The notes: a model not told the origin generated them from the letters alone. 64,000 nucleotides of DNA from Aplectana chamaeleonis (GCA_029168955.1 JAPDOI010001491.1:109930-173929), one strand, 5' to 3'; shown: positions 23,553 through 35,264, counted from the first letter of the stretch. A program made the numbers and translations.

Positions 23553-24016
23553 AAGGCAGCATACGCGCTCGTAAACGTGTTTGAGATAACTACGGAAATA
23601 GAATGGTATGGCTCAGGTTACAACGCCTACGCATTTTAAAGTGTCAAAAACGACTCACGATGCCGCTACATGAGTTAGAAGTTGGCCCCGCCCTGTTTTT
23701 TCACGCCCCCTGTATTTGCCCTTTTCCTGCAACTCAAGGTCGCTAGGTCATATTCACCGTCGGTACTCTTGGTAGATTGCCTAATAAGTGAACCACACAT
23801 GTCACTGACGGCGAAGATGACCCAGCAGCCCTGCGTTGGAGGAAAAGAGCAAATACAGGGGGGCGTGAAAATACAGGGCGGGGCCAACTTCCAACTCATG
23901 TAGCGGCATTGTGGGTCGTTTTTGACACTTCAAAATGCCTAGGCGTTATGTTGTAAGCCATGCGGTTCGATTCACCTTGTAATCCCAACCACGTTTACGT
24001 ATGTGTGTGCTGCCTT
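23553..24016. mobile_element. TA-flanked fold-back element, 464 bp
   Basis: The left end AAGGCAGCATACGCGCTCGT is balanced by GTATGTGTGTGCTGCCTT, with TA at 23,551-23,552 and 24,017-24,018. Long inner stems pair GAGTTAGAAGTTGGCCCCGC with GCGGGGCCAACTTCCAACTC. It abuts the next element, sharing a single TA. Confidence 0.85.
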
Positions 24017-24018
24017 TA

Positions 24019-24461
24019 AAGGCAGTGTTCACGGTAAATCTCACTTCCAATATCTCCACGGTTTACGGAAGGTCTGGTGCCCTATATAGCAAAGCACACT
24101 TGAAAAGGGTCGCGTTTTTGAGCCAAGATAGGTCCTCCCTTGTTTACGTTGATTTTCGAGCGCGGAGGAAGTGACCGCTATGAAGGATGATAGCATTCAA
24201 TGCAATCAAGCGATCAGCTCACTTATCAGCACTCTCTTGATTTGATCATTCCTGTAATCTAAGTCTTCATTTGTTCATATCGAGGGGGCGGATCTGGAGC
24301 ACGGGACGGTTCTGGTACACCAAAACGCTTGTTTGAAGCCGTTATTTTGCCGCCTCCTGGCTAGTTATCTTCCGTTCTTTCGACAACGGAAGCCTAGGAG
24401 CATTTTCGCCTATTATTTCAATGTTGAAAGTCACCGATGATGATCATAGTGAACGCTGCTT
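24019..24461. mobile_element. TA-flanked MITE, 443 bp
   Basis: Begins AAGGCAGTGTTCACGGTAAA and ends TAGTGAACGCTGCTT, followed by TA at 24,462-24,463. No ORF. Together with its left neighbour it is matched, with an internal deletion, by the fused element at 60,289-60,872. Confidence 0.8.
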
Positions 24462-24463
24462 TA

Positions 24464-25074
24464 AAACACCGATGAAGTTGTTGTTGAGATTATTCTTTTT
24501 TCCGGAAAACAAGGGTATCAAACAATGAAGAAGGCGAGGTGAATGATTCCGAAATATGAGAACAATACGTGAGGATACTCACAATACATTCGGTTTGCAC
24601 CAGAATCAGCAAAGTGCTTAGAGCAACGTATTTTATGAGAGAAGGAATCCAACAAACAACTGCATATTTCATAGGGAATTCTTGTTTGCAGCTTCGGAGA
24701 GAATGATGTAGTGCACTTTCGATGAATATGACAGTATTAGCAAAATGAAAATCTGTCAACTGAGACAGAGATCAGTGGTAATGACTTATTGCTGCTCACT
24801 TCAATTTTGAAAGGTAAGAGGCATTTGTTCTTCGGCGACATCATCTACTCAGGCAAACTAGGGCGTCGAGAACAGGCTGTTAAGTTGTCATCTCATGAAC
24901 CGCTCCCTGTTGACAACTCAAATCGCGCGTATTATCAACCTGAGACCTGCCCGTTGCTCAGCGACGTCCGCATGTTGTCGGGCTGTTGGCATTTCGATGT
25001 GTCACGTTTGGCAGCCCATTTAGCGGCAGTTCACATCGTGCAGGACTGTTTCCTCTAGCTTAGGAACTACTTAA
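24464..25074. other. No confident gene; possible membrane-protein exon remnant on minus strand
   Basis: The minus frame at 24,490-24,759 (89 codons) has a hydrophobic stretch around WIPSLIKYVALSTLLILVQ, followed by a GTGAGT-type donor at about 24,580. One exon with one membrane span is too little to name, and chance is possible. The plus frame at 24,789-25,058 (89 codons) is unrecognised. Confidence 0.2.
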
Positions 25075-25077
25075 CAC

Positions 25078-25215
25078 GGACACGCGTCGCGGTTGACACA
25101 CCGACACGCGTCGCGGTTTGCACAGCGACACGCGTCGCGGTCAGCACACCGACTCGCGTCGCGGTCGGCACACCGACGCGCGTCGCGGTCGGCACACTGA
25201 CATGCGTCGCGGCTG
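25078..25215. repeat. 24-bp tandem repeat, 6 copies
   Basis: The unit is about ACACGCGTCGCGGTTGACAC. The copies differ by a few bases each and there are no unique spacers, so this is a minisatellite and not a CRISPR array. The ACGCGTCGCGG core also occurs in the hairpins at 44,219-44,277 and 49,712-49,771. Confidence 0.9.
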
Positions 25216-25719
25216 GGTCACCCAGTCTCCATCCTGGCCGCCGTCGTATGGGCATGGCCTCCAGATGTTGAGCGGGACCAATGTACCCCGAACCGGCTGC
25301 GCTCTTGTCATTTGAAGAATTTTCTGTAAAATGCGTCGTATAGTTTTCTTTTATCTAGAGCGCGAAAGCGCTAGCTGTGCAACAGCTCGACATCGACCAG
25401 TTCATAACTCGCGACCACGGCCCAGCCGAATATCGGATCGTTGGCCAGCGTTGACTCAATGTGGGCGAATCGAACTGTTGTCGACTCCCCACTTTGCCCG
25501 AGTATACTTCATTACCGCGCATTTCAACAAATCTTAAACAACTTGCTGATTGCTTAAACGAGCTTGTCAAAGACATCGTGCGCGTTTAAAATAACTAGCC
25601 GCTTATTGCCCTCATCCTCTTAGCTGGATTCAGCTTGGCCCAGTGGCTGGGTTTGGTGCGTCAAAAAAACATTATTCGCAGATTTGGGAGGTGTAAAGTG
25701 GAACATTACACTGAATTTA
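25216..25719. other. No gene recognised
   Basis: Unassigned sequence up to the outer edge of palindrome P1. Short frames overlap on both strands and none is convincing. Confidence 0.4.
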
Positions 25720-25809
25720 ACCGATTATTTGGCACAAGCAGTTCGCGAAGACCCAATAGTAATTATCATACATAATAATAAACGGCTAAGAGTTGACCGT
25801 TGACCGGCG

Positions 25810-26225
25810 ACCGGTGGCGCAGAATGTGAGGGAACCTGTTGGGAGTGCCCCAAGCGCCAGGGAAAGTGTGCGGGACCCAACGCGGAGTGCGTCAAGAGAC
25901 GGAGAAAAATGTGCGAAACGCCGGCGAATAAATAACGGCTATGAGTTGACCGTTCATCGTTAACCGTTGATCGTTTATCGGTGTTCGGTGACCGCAAAAT
26001 GTGTGGGACCCAGTTGGGAGCGCGCCAAGCGCCGGAGAGGGTGTACGGGACTCAAATGGGTGTGCAACAGGCGCCGGAGAAAAAGGGCGGGACCCAACTG
26101 GGAGTGCGTCGAGAGACGGAGGAAAATGTGCAGAACTGGGCTGGTAGCGGGCCAAGCGCTGGGAATAGTAAGTGGGACCTAACTGGGACTGCATCAAGCG
26201 CCGGGGAAAATGTGGAGTGCGTGTC
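25810..26225. repeat. Minisatellite of the 42-bp family, P1 left arm
   Basis: About 10 diverged units, for example TGGGACCCAGTTGGGAGCGC and GCCAAGCGCCGGAGAG, in array B orientation. The array is interrupted at 25,930-25,995 by a run of decamer-like steps (GAGTTGACCGTTCATCGTT and TTAACCGTTGATCGTTTATC). The mirror copy is at 34,740-35,150. Confidence 0.85.
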
Positions 26226-26785
26226 ACTTTGTGCCGAGGTCACTTCAGACGCTGAAAAACATATTCATGTAACAACGATCACAATACGAAATGTTGGACG
26301 TAACCCACCAGGTTTCGAGAAAAAAAACCTGATTTTCACTTTGAAGTCACATAGTTTTTCTATGTGCCACCATAACCGCCTACAAGTACCCGCGAAGAGA
26401 GTTGGGTGTGCACCTTGTTTATTGAATACGCTGCTTAAAGACAGTGTTTGCGATGATTTTCGTTCCCTGAGTTTCCGACTCAAAACAACGCGTTGGCCAC
26501 CGATTGTTGCCGGCAAAAAAGACAAAAAAGGCACTAAAACAGAAAAAAGTTTTTTTTTAAAAACTTTTTTTTAAACTTCAGCGAGATTATTTCCTGGTCT
26601 GGACTAGTTGTCCGGCTGGATGAACATGTTCTCGGTGGTTGTGACCGGTGAAAAATGAGGTTAACCGAAATGGAAGTTTTATGCGAAACAGTATCAGCAA
26701 GGGTCCAAAGCAAAGCGGAGCAACAGGTAATTGCCAAAGACGTTTCCACAAAGGATTTCATTGTCACAAGAAACAGCTCCACTGA

Positions 26786-27940
26786 CAAGGAAACTACTAT
26801 TAGTCAGCCTGGCCATCCCGGATGAATTGTACTTCTCTAGAACCGTTCTTGACGTAGAATACGATTATGATCTTCGCAGCTACCTAAACCCACTCATGTT
26901 CGGCGCCCAAAACTCCCCCTCAAAGTTTGGGTGAAGGCACTTTTCCCAAACTTTGCCCAGACTGATAGCGTTTTGGACTTGGATGGATTTTCGGTTGGGT
27001 GCTTATTTCGACCTTTCTTCGACAAGGCTCTGAAAGCGTTTCAAGAAAGTGTCCCAGATTTGACTTACAATCCTCCCAGGGGTGTCCTTTGGGACGCTGA
27101 TCACGAATCTGTGCTCTATTAGTCGATTTCCCAAAGTTTTCGGCTAATTTCGTTCGAAGCTTCTCAACCGGAGCAAATTTCGAGGTAAAAACGATACATT
27201 CGAGATTTCCAGGTTTCTTCGGTAATTGTGTCTCAAAATCCTTCTCTGAGGGTTATTTGGAGTGCTTAAAGGCAGTGTTCACGATAAAAGTCGTTTTTCT
27301 GTTTTTCAGCCTATCTTGAAAGCGGTCCCATGCTGATTTAAATGACGTCCCTGGATTCGTAAAAGACCCCCTGGGAAAGGAGTTATGGCCTCTCTAAATT
27401 CAGCAAGGGAAGCATTGTGGACGAGTTGTCCGAAGCTTGTAACTCTCGTTTTTTGCAGCCGATGTGTGCGAGCTGACCTGAGTAAAGATAGACGTTGAGA
27501 ACGAAGAGAAGAACGGGGCTTTCGATCGGAAACCATCGCTCATTTGACCACGATTTCAGGGGAACTGTTATAGGACGTGGGCGGAGTGGCCCAATGGGTT
27601 GGCTGGCCCACGAGATTTTCACCCACTTACCGGCCGTTTTTCGCCGCACTTTCGTTCTTAATCTTCTCAGAGGGACCCAAAGCTTACGTTTTAGCCAAAA
27701 AAACGTGCAACTTTTTTTCGTGAACACTGCCTTTAGCACGAATCTGGGCTCCGTTTATCGATTTTTTGCAGATTACGGTAGAATACGGTGGATATGCGGT
27801 GGCCCTGATAAACGTGTGTGACTTCTTTCAGAGTGGTTTTATGCACCTGCGAAGATCACAATCGGATTCTACCCTAAAAACGGTTCTTGAAAAGTACATT
27901 TCATCCGGAAGAGCCACAGTGACTAAAAGTAGCTCTCTTG
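26786..27940. mobile_element. CAAGG-type DNA transposon, 1,155 bp, TGA target duplication
   Basis: TGA at 26,783-26,785 and 27,941-27,943 flanks inverted termini CAAGGAAACTACTATTAGTC and (right end, reversed) CAAGAGAGCTACTTTTAGTC. The termini extend at least 100 bp through GATGAAATGTACTT and AGAACCGTT. It belongs to the same family as the element at 52,174-53,258, which has a TCA duplication. A 3-bp TNA duplication fits PIF/Harbinger-like (TWA) or CACTA-like superfamilies only loosely. No transposase is visible, so I leave the class open. Confidence 0.85.
27269..27733. mobile_element. TA-flanked MITE, 465 bp (innermost of the nest)
   Basis: Inverted ends AAGGCAGTGTTCACGATAAA and TTTCGTGAACACTGCCTT are flanked by TA (27,267-27,268 and 27,734-27,735). 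The related CAAGG-type element at about 52,672-52,700 lacks it. There the flanks GAGTGCT and CACGAATCTG are continuous with a 2-bp step in place of the TA, so the target site is TA and not TTAA. It contains the shared core of about 230 bp (27,305-27,545). Confidence 0.9.
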
Positions 27941-28090
27941 TGAGAGTAAAGAGACGGGATAGGAGTACTGCTTTTCGTGTACTTCTGGCGTGTTTTCCCA
28001 ACTTTTTCCTCAGTTCGGCTCCATTTGGGGGCCAATCAATCGATCTGGCAGATAATCTCGAAATTGAAGATAATCTTGAACACTCCCTTA

Positions 28091-28731
28091 CCGGTAGACA
28101 TTAAAGAGAAAAATCGTTCACTCGTGTATCAAGTAAACATAACGAGAAAATTTTGTGATAAACTCATATAAATATAAACGTGCGGAACAGGCATTATAAG
28201 AAAAGATAGCATTTTCTCGGAGACTTAGCAGCTTCAAATTTCGATAATAGCCTGAAGGAACGAAAGCAGGGAGGAATGAAGGGAGTATTCGAAATCAACT
28301 ATACAAAACTGAGCCAGCCCTGCACGTGAAAGTAAACAGGCTGCTCTCAGTTCTGGTGTGTTGTAAAAGATTTCCTCCAAATTTTCTATGGTCCTAAAAG
28401 TCTGAATTCTGTAAAATTAAGTATACAATAAAAATATAATACAGCAGTTTAAACAACTCCACTGAAAATTCTGAAAACCTTCCAAGCATCATTAATCTTT
28501 CTTCGTCATTTTAAAGTGTGCAGCCTACATTCCTAATTTCTCTAAAAAGAAGCAGGGATATTCTCGAATCGGAATCCTTAATTGTTGCAAATATTTTCCT
28601 GGGATTTCCCCTGTACTTCCTCTCTTGAAATTAGATCTTTCTCAAGGAGAGGACAAAAGGCAGAAGTATTCAAGACAGACGAAAGTATACAGAAGTATGG
28701 AAGACCGCATTCCATAAGAGGTCGTCGTACA
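28091..28731. other. No gene recognised (P1 arm)
   Basis: AT-rich, with no ORF worth calling. The mirror copy is 32,245-32,887. No internal repeats are seen. Confidence 0.4.
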
Positions 28732-28733
28732 TA

Positions 28734-30309
28734 CAGTGCGTTTCATAGCTATAAAGACACCCTATTTTCTTAGGATAACTAGATCGATAGATGGTTGCGT
28801 GCACCCTTTTGCAAATTTGGCGACTTGTTTTCTTCCGTATACACTAGTCTACAACAAATTCCGCCGCAAGATTTATTTTAGCAATTTTTTCAAAAATTTT
28901 CTGTTTTTTTCACTGTTTCAAAACTATAAAGGCACCTGTCTAAACGATCATACAACTGCTATTAAGTGGTCCTTCATTGCAAATAGGAGTGTATCGGAAT
29001 CTCTTCCGTTAAATTCAACTACGAAAACACGGTTACACATGAAATTGCACAACTTCCATATCAGAGTTGGCCTGTTTCCCTTCCGTAAGTCACGAATTCC
29101 ACCTTAAAGCTCATCATCGTTTCTTTAGTGCCTCTAAACTGGATGAGTCTCCCTGAATAACACATATAAGATAGCTTTGGTGGAATTATTGTTCAAAATA
29201 TTTGCCAGCTAGCCAAGAAATTGAATATTATGACCTTGGATTTGAGCGAAACGAGAGAGGCTCACGTGGACAGCAAGACTGTCATCCACTCCTGACTTCG
29301 ATGATGCCAGAAATACGGACCGAAATACTTTTTCTAGATATACCGAGACCGTAGGCAACCAATCAGCTTAAATCAAGGGATTTTAAGACGATACCGTAGA
29401 GCCAATTGGGTCTACAAACCGTGATTGAGCATGTAGCGAAAATTCGACCACGGGACAAGAACGGCACCTTCTTCAAATGATGTCGGGAATAGGGAAAGTC
29501 ATGGGAGTCGTCTACATTATCACTAGTTCAGTCGAAATAGACACTATGGAGGCGATAAAGTGTCTGGTAATGACCGAGGTGAGGGCAGGTTCGAGAAGGA
29601 CGTCGTCACCAATTTAACTGCCACGATCCTTCTTGGTAGTGAGCACCAGAGCCGCCTTCGTACGTCCTTCCGACAGTGCAGACCTCCTTCTAGTATCTCT
29701 GGCAATATTTTCGATTTATTTGATTCACCTTCAGATAGTCGCCGAGGGAAAATCCGGCTAGAGATTGACACGGACCTGCGCGAAGCTGATCGCGCTACTT
29801 GACAACTTTGACCATATCCACCGTTTTCGCACCAATTTCAACATTTTCGGAATTCCTGTAGTATTTGTGGTCCTACATGTAGCCTGAGAACATACAAGTG
29901 TGCCGATGCAATTGACAGAAGATCTCAATCATGCAGCGGTTTTTCCAATGGAGTGCTTAGGCTCTTGCAACACCTCCACTTGATCTTGATCTTTGGTACA
30001 GAGCGTCAATTGACGGTAAACTATCGTAAATAGGAATAACACATGCTCCATTGACGAATGGACGAGCGACTCTGACAAAATTATTGAAAACAACAACTAT
30101 TTCCATAGTGCCTTTTTAGTTTCGAAACAGCGTAAAATCAAACAAGCTTCAAAAAAATCTTCATACTAGAAACTAGAGGGAAAGTTATGATTATGGCAGA
30201 GTATGTGTACGAATAGTACTCGAATACTGGACGAGGTTCTTCTCATGACGAATTGTGAGTTTGAGAATTTCAAGAAGATAGGGTACCTTTTTAGTTTTGA
30301 AACGCATTG
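28734..30309. mobile_element. Tc1/mariner-type non-autonomous element, 1,576 bp
   Basis: The left end CAGTGCGTTTCATAGCTATA and the right end (reversed) CAATGCGTTTCAAAACTAAA are flanked by TA (28,732-28,733 and 30,310-30,311). Inside each end is a second copy of the same terminus: TCACTGTTTCAAAACTATAAAGGCAC near 28,909, and its mirror near 30,108-30,135. No transposase frame is present. The inner edge of the P1 left arm (29,848) falls within this element, so the right third lies in the spacer. Confidence 0.75.
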
Positions 30310-31126
30310 TACTGTTGACGGCCACGGAAAAGGCGATTGTGCAGTAGCGTACTTCCTCAAGTCATACACACTCAGGTACAACTAGTTGTTGAGAATCGGA
30401 TGAAAGGTTGTTGAGAATCGGTCGAGAATCGAGTAGTTGTTCAAAAAGTGAATAGAAGTTGTCGAGGATTTCGGGATTAGCAGTATTTGTCGAGAATTCA
30501 GGCCGATTTGTTCAGAATTTGGGAGGAAGCTACCAAGCATTTGGAGGAACGAGTGCTTGACGAGAATGCAGACAGATTTCTGGTTAACTCCAATCGAAAT
30601 TGAGAATATGTTTCAAATATGTCGAAAATTTCCTAAGCATTCCGGACGATTACTCCAGTACCCTCTTTACACCACATTCTTCAGTGCGACTGCTGTTTTT
30701 ATTCTTTTCTTTTCGTGTGGGTACTCTGCGGTTTCTTTTCTGTTTTATTCCATTCTTCTAACTGGTTATGGATTACAATTTATTTCAACGAATAGTTGAA
30801 TATCAAACTCATTTTTTTGATATTTCATCTCCTAAAAATAGCGAACATACCAAAACATGGGATTTTCAAGTTAGTGAATTTTCAAAGTTCTCGAGCTTTC
30901 AATTTCTGATCATTATTTCGATGATCGGTAGTTGCAGCAGTCGGATTTAAAACATATTGTTCAAGAAGTTCCCCAAGAAGTGTCAGAACAATGTTTGAAA
31001 TTAAGCTTGTTCATTCGAATAAATCTCGAGTGATTCAGTTGTGACCGAAATATGCAACTCTAAACCTTGCATTGGTTGTTTAGCATTATATTGATGTGCA
31101 ATATAATGCTAAAATGTTGCCGAAAA
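29849..31126. other. P1 spacer (1,278 bp, single-copy here)
   Basis: Unduplicated DNA between the two P1 arms. It holds the right end of the mariner-type element (to 30,309). About 800 bp of AT-rich sequence follows, in which short AGAATCGGT / GAGAATTC-like steps recur (30,390-30,520). A 12-bp stem AGCATTATATTG ... CAATATAATGCT lies at 31,082-31,110, 16 bp from the right arm. The plus frame at 30,557-30,799 (80 codons, hydrophobic C-terminus) is not recognised. Confidence 0.8.
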
Positions 31127-32889
31127 CGAAAATGTTGAAATTGGTGCGAAAACGGTGGATATGGTCAAAGTTGTCAAGTAGCGCGATCAGCTTCGCGCAG
31201 GTCCGTGTCAATCTCTAGCCGGATTTTCCCTCGGCGACTATCTGAAGGTGAATCAAATAAATCGAAAATATTGCCAGAGATACTAGAAGGAGGTCTGCAC
31301 TGTCGGAAGGACGCATTGAAGGCGGCTCTGGTGCTCACTACCAAGAAGGATCGTGGCAGTTAAATTGGTGACGACGTCCTTCTCGAACCTGCCCTCACCT
31401 CGGTCATTACCAGACACTTTATCGCCTCCATAGTGTCTATTTCGACTGAACTAGTGATAATGTAGACGACTCCCATGACTTTCCCTATTCCCGACATCAT
31501 TTGAAGAAGGTGCCGTTCTTGTCCCGTGGTCGAATTTTTGCTACATGCTCAATCACGGTTTGTAGACCCAATTGGCTCTACGGTATCGTCTTAAAATCCC
31601 TTGATTTAAGCTGATTGGTTGCCTACGGTCTCGGTATATCTAAAAAAAGTATTTCGGTCCGTATTTCTGGCATCATCGAAGTCAGGAGTGGATGACAATC
31701 TTGCTGTCCACGTGAGCCTCTCTCGTTTCGCTCAAATCCAAGGTAGTAATATTCAATTTCTTGGCTAGCTGGCACATATTCTGAAAAATAATTCCACTAA
31801 AGCTATCTGAGATGTGTTATTCAGAGAGATTCATCCAGTTTAAAGGCACTACAGAAGCGTTGATGAGCTCTAAGGTGGAATTCTTGACTTATGAAAGGGA
31901 AACAGGCCAACTCTAATATGGAAGTTGTGCAATTTCATGTGTAACCGTGTTTTCGTAGTTGAATTTAACGGAAGAGATTCCGATACACTCCTATTTGCAA
32001 TGAAGGACCACTTAATAGCAGTTGTACGATCGTTTAGACAAGTGCCTTTATAGCTCTGAAACAGTGAAAAAACAGAAAATTTTTGAAAAAATTGCTAAAA
32101 AAAATCTTGCGGCGGAATTTGTTGTGGACTAGTGTATACGGAAGAAAACAAGTCGCCAAATGTGCAAAAGGGTGCAAGCAACCATCTATCGATCTAGTAA
32201 TCCTAATAAAATAGGGTGCCTTTATGGTCATGAAACGCACTGTATGTACGACGACCTCTTATGGAATGCGGTCTTCCATACTTCTGTATACTTTCGTATG
32301 TGTTGACTACATCTGCCTTTTGTCCTCTCCTTGAGAAAGATCTAATTTCAAGAGAGGAAGTACAGGGGAAATCCCAGGAAAATATTTGCAACAATTAAGG
32401 ATTCCGATTCGAGAATATCCCTGCTTCTTTTTAGAGAAATTAGGAATGTAGGCTGCACACTTTAAAATGACGAAGAAAGATTAATGATGCTTGGAAGGTT
32501 TTCAGAATTTTCAGTGGAGTTGTTTAAACTGCTGTATTATATTTTTATTGTATACTTAATTTTACAGAATTCAGACTTTTAGGACCATAGAAAATTTGGA
32601 GGAAATCTTTTACAACACACCAAGAACTGAGAGCAGCCTGTTTACTTTCACGTGCAGGGCTGGCTCAGTTTTTGTATAGTTGATTTCGAATACTCCCTTC
32701 ATTCCTCCCTGCTTTCGTTCCTTCAGGCTATTATCGAAATTTGAAGCTGCTAAGTCTCCGAGAAAATGCTATCTTTTCTTATAATGCCTGTTCCGCACGT
32801 TTATATTTATATGAGTTTATCACAAAATTTTCTCGTTATGTTTACTTGATACACGAGTGAACGATTTTTCTCTTTAATGTCTACCGGTA

Positions 32890-34525
32890 AGGGAGTGTTC
32901 AAGATTATCTTCAATTTCGAGATTATCTGCCAGATCGATTGATTGGCCCCCAAATGGAGCCGAACTGAGGAAAAAGTTGGGAAAACACGCCAGAAGTACA
33001 CGAAAAGCAGTACTCCTATCCCGTCTCTTTACTCTCACAAGAGAGCTACTTTTAGTCACTGTGGCTCTTCCGGATGAAATGTACTTTTCAAGAACCGTTT
33101 TTAGGGTAGAATCCGATTGTGATCTTCGCAGGTGCATAAAACCACTCTGAAAGAAGTCACACACGTTTATCAGGGCCACCGCATATCCACCGTAATCTAC
33201 CGTAATCTGCAAAAAATCGATAAACGGAGCCCAGATTCGTGCTAAAGGCAGTGTTCACGAAAAAAAGTTGCACGTTTTTTTGGCTAAAACGTAAGCTTTG
33301 GGTCCCTCTGAGAAGATTAAGAACGAAAGTGCGGCGAAAAACGGCCGGTAAGTGGGTGAAAATCTCGTGGGCCAGCCAACCCATTGGGCCACTCCGCCCA
33401 CGTCCTATAACAGTTCCCCTGAAATCGTGGTCAAATGAGCGATGGTTTCCGATCGAAAGCCCCGTTCTTCTCTTCATTCTCAACGTCTATCTTTACTCAG
33501 GTCAGCTCGCACACATCGGCTGCAAAAAACGAGAGTTACAAGCTTCGGACAACTCGTCCACAATGCTTCCTTGCTGAATTTAGAGAGGCCATAACTCCTT
33601 TCCCAGGGTCTTTACGAATCCAGGGACGTCATTTAAATCAGCATGGGACCGCTTTCAAGATAGGCTGAAAAACAGAAAACGACTTTTATCGTGAACACTG
33701 CCTTTAAGCACTCCAAATAACCCTCAGAGAAGGATTTTGAGACACAATTACCGAAGAAACCTGGAAATCTCGAATGTATCGTTTTTACCTCGAAATTTGC
33801 TCGGTTGAGAAGCTTCGAACGAAATTAGCCAAAAACTTTGGGAAATCGACTAATAGGAGCACAGATTCGTGATCAGCGTCCCAAAGGACACCCTGGGAGG
33901 ATTGTAAGTCAAATCTGGGACACTTTCTTGAAACGCTTTCAGAGCCTTGTCGAAGAAAGGTCGAAATAAGCACCCAACCGAAAATCCATCCAAGTCCAAA
34001 ACGCTATCAGTCTGGGCAAAGTTTGGGAAAAGTGCCTTCACCCAAACTTTGAGGGGGAGTTTTGGGCGCCGAACATGAGTGGGTTTAGGTAGCTGCGAAG
34101 ATCATAATCGTATTCTACGTCAAGAACGGTTCTTAGAGAAGTACAATTCATCCGGGATGGCCAGGTTGACTAATAGTAGTTTCCTTGTCAGTGGAGCTGT
34201 TTCTTGTGACAATGAAATCCTTTGTGGAAACGTCTTTGGCAATTACCTGTTGCTCCGCTTTGCTTTGGACCCTTGCTGATACTGTTTCGCATAAAACTTC
34301 CATTTCGGTTAACCTCATTTTTCACCGGTCACAACCACCGAGAACATGTTCATCCAGCCGGACAACTAGTCCAGACCAGGAAATAATCTCGCTGAAGTTT
34401 AAAAAAGTTTAAAAAACTTTTTCTGTTTTAGTGCCTTTTTGTCTTTTTGCCGGCAACAATCGGTAGCCAACGCGTTGTTTTGAGTCGGAAACTCAGGGAA
34501 CGAAAATCATCGCAAACACTGTCTT
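32890..34525. mobile_element. Mirror copy of the three-level transposon nest (H > CAAGG > MITE)
   Basis: Same boundaries as in the left arm, in reverse: H 32,890-34,525, CAAGG-type 33,038-34,187, MITE 33,245-33,704, each with its target duplication intact. The whole nest existed before the palindrome formed. Confidence 0.85.
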
Positions 34526-34739
34526 TAAGCAGCGTATTCAATAAACAAGGTGCACACCCAACTCTCTTCGCGGGTACTTGTAGGCGGTTATGGTGGCACA
34601 TAGAAAAACTATGTGACTTCAAAGTGAAAATCAGGTTTTTTTTCTCGAAACCTGGTGGGTTACGTCCAACATTTCGTATTGTGATCGTTGTTACATGAAT
34701 ATGTTTTTCAGCGTCTGAAGTGACCTCGGCACAAAGTGA

Positions 34740-35150
34740 CACGCACTCCACATTTTCCCCGGCGCTTGATGCAGTCCCAGTTAGGTCCCACTTACTATTC
34801 CCAGCGCTTGGCTCGCTACCAGCTCAGTTCTGCACATTTTCCTCCGTCTCTCGACGCACTCCCAGTTGGGTCCCGCCCTTTTTCTCCGGCGCCTGTTGCA
34901 CACCCATTTGAGTCCCGTACACCCTCTCCGGCGCTTGGCGCGCTCCCAACTGGGTCCCACACATTTTGCGGTCACCGAACACCGATAAACGATCAACGGT
35001 TAACGATGAACGGTCAACTCATAGCCGTTATTTATTCGCCGGCGTTTCGCACATTTTTCTCCGTCTCTTGACGCACTCCGCGTTGGGTCCCGCACACTTT
35101 CCCTGGCGCTTGGGGCACTCCCAACAGGTTCCCTCACATTCTGCGCCACC
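34740..35150. repeat. Minisatellite of the 42-bp family, P1 right arm
   Basis: Reverse complement of 25,810-26,225, with units such as CGCACTCCCAGTTGGGTCCC and TTTTCTCCGGCGCCTG. Confidence 0.85.
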
Positions 35151-35264
35151 GGTCGCCGGTCAACGGTCAACTCTTAGCCGTTTATTATTATGTATGATAA
35201 TTACTATTGGGTCTTCGCGAACTGCTTGTGCCAAATAATCGGTCAAATCCCAAAGCACTTTTTT

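Larger units (their letters stand above)
26438..28088. mobile_element. TA-flanked element H (outermost of a three-level nest)
   Basis: Starts AAGACAGTGTTTGCGATGAT after TA (26,436-26,437) and ends GATAATCTTGAACACTCCCT before TA (28,089-28,090). The simpler relative at 41,078-41,563 shares both ends (GCGATGATTTTCGTTCCC, and GAAGATTATCGTGAACACTG). Compared with that relative, this copy carries the 1,155-bp CAAGG-type element. Confidence 0.75.
25720..29848 (+). repeat. Palindrome P1, left arm (4,129 bp)
   Basis: Inverted copy of 31,127-35,243. At the outer edge CCGATTATTTGGCACAAGCA pairs with TGCTTGTGCCAAATAATCGG (35,223-35,242). At the inner edge CGCACCAATTTCAACATTTT pairs with AAAATGTTGAAATTGGTGCG. 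Most of the arms look nearly identical, but the stretch 28,735-28,900 differs at about 6% of positions. It contains a minisatellite, a three-level transposon nest and the left part of a mariner-type element. Confidence 0.95.
31127..35243 (-). repeat. Palindrome P1, right arm (4,117 bp)
   Basis: Reverse complement of 25,720-29,848. It carries mirror copies of the truncated mariner-type element (31,127-32,242), element H (32,890-34,525), the CAAGG-type element (33,038-34,187, TCA/TGA duplication retained), the 465-bp MITE (33,245-33,704) and the minisatellite (34,740-35,150). It ends exactly where palindrome P2 begins. Confidence 0.95.

Noticed and set aside
25078..25215. CRISPR-like array
   Set aside because: The 24-bp units are contiguous with no unique spacers, and the surroundings are eukaryotic.
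27265..27738. piggyBac-type TTAA target duplication for the MITEs
   Set aside because: The empty-site comparison gives a 2-bp target (TA). The apparent TTAA arises from TIR bases next to TA.
31082..31110. Rho-independent-like terminator
   Set aside because: A 12-bp stem without a following T tract, in non-bacterial DNA with no upstream gene.
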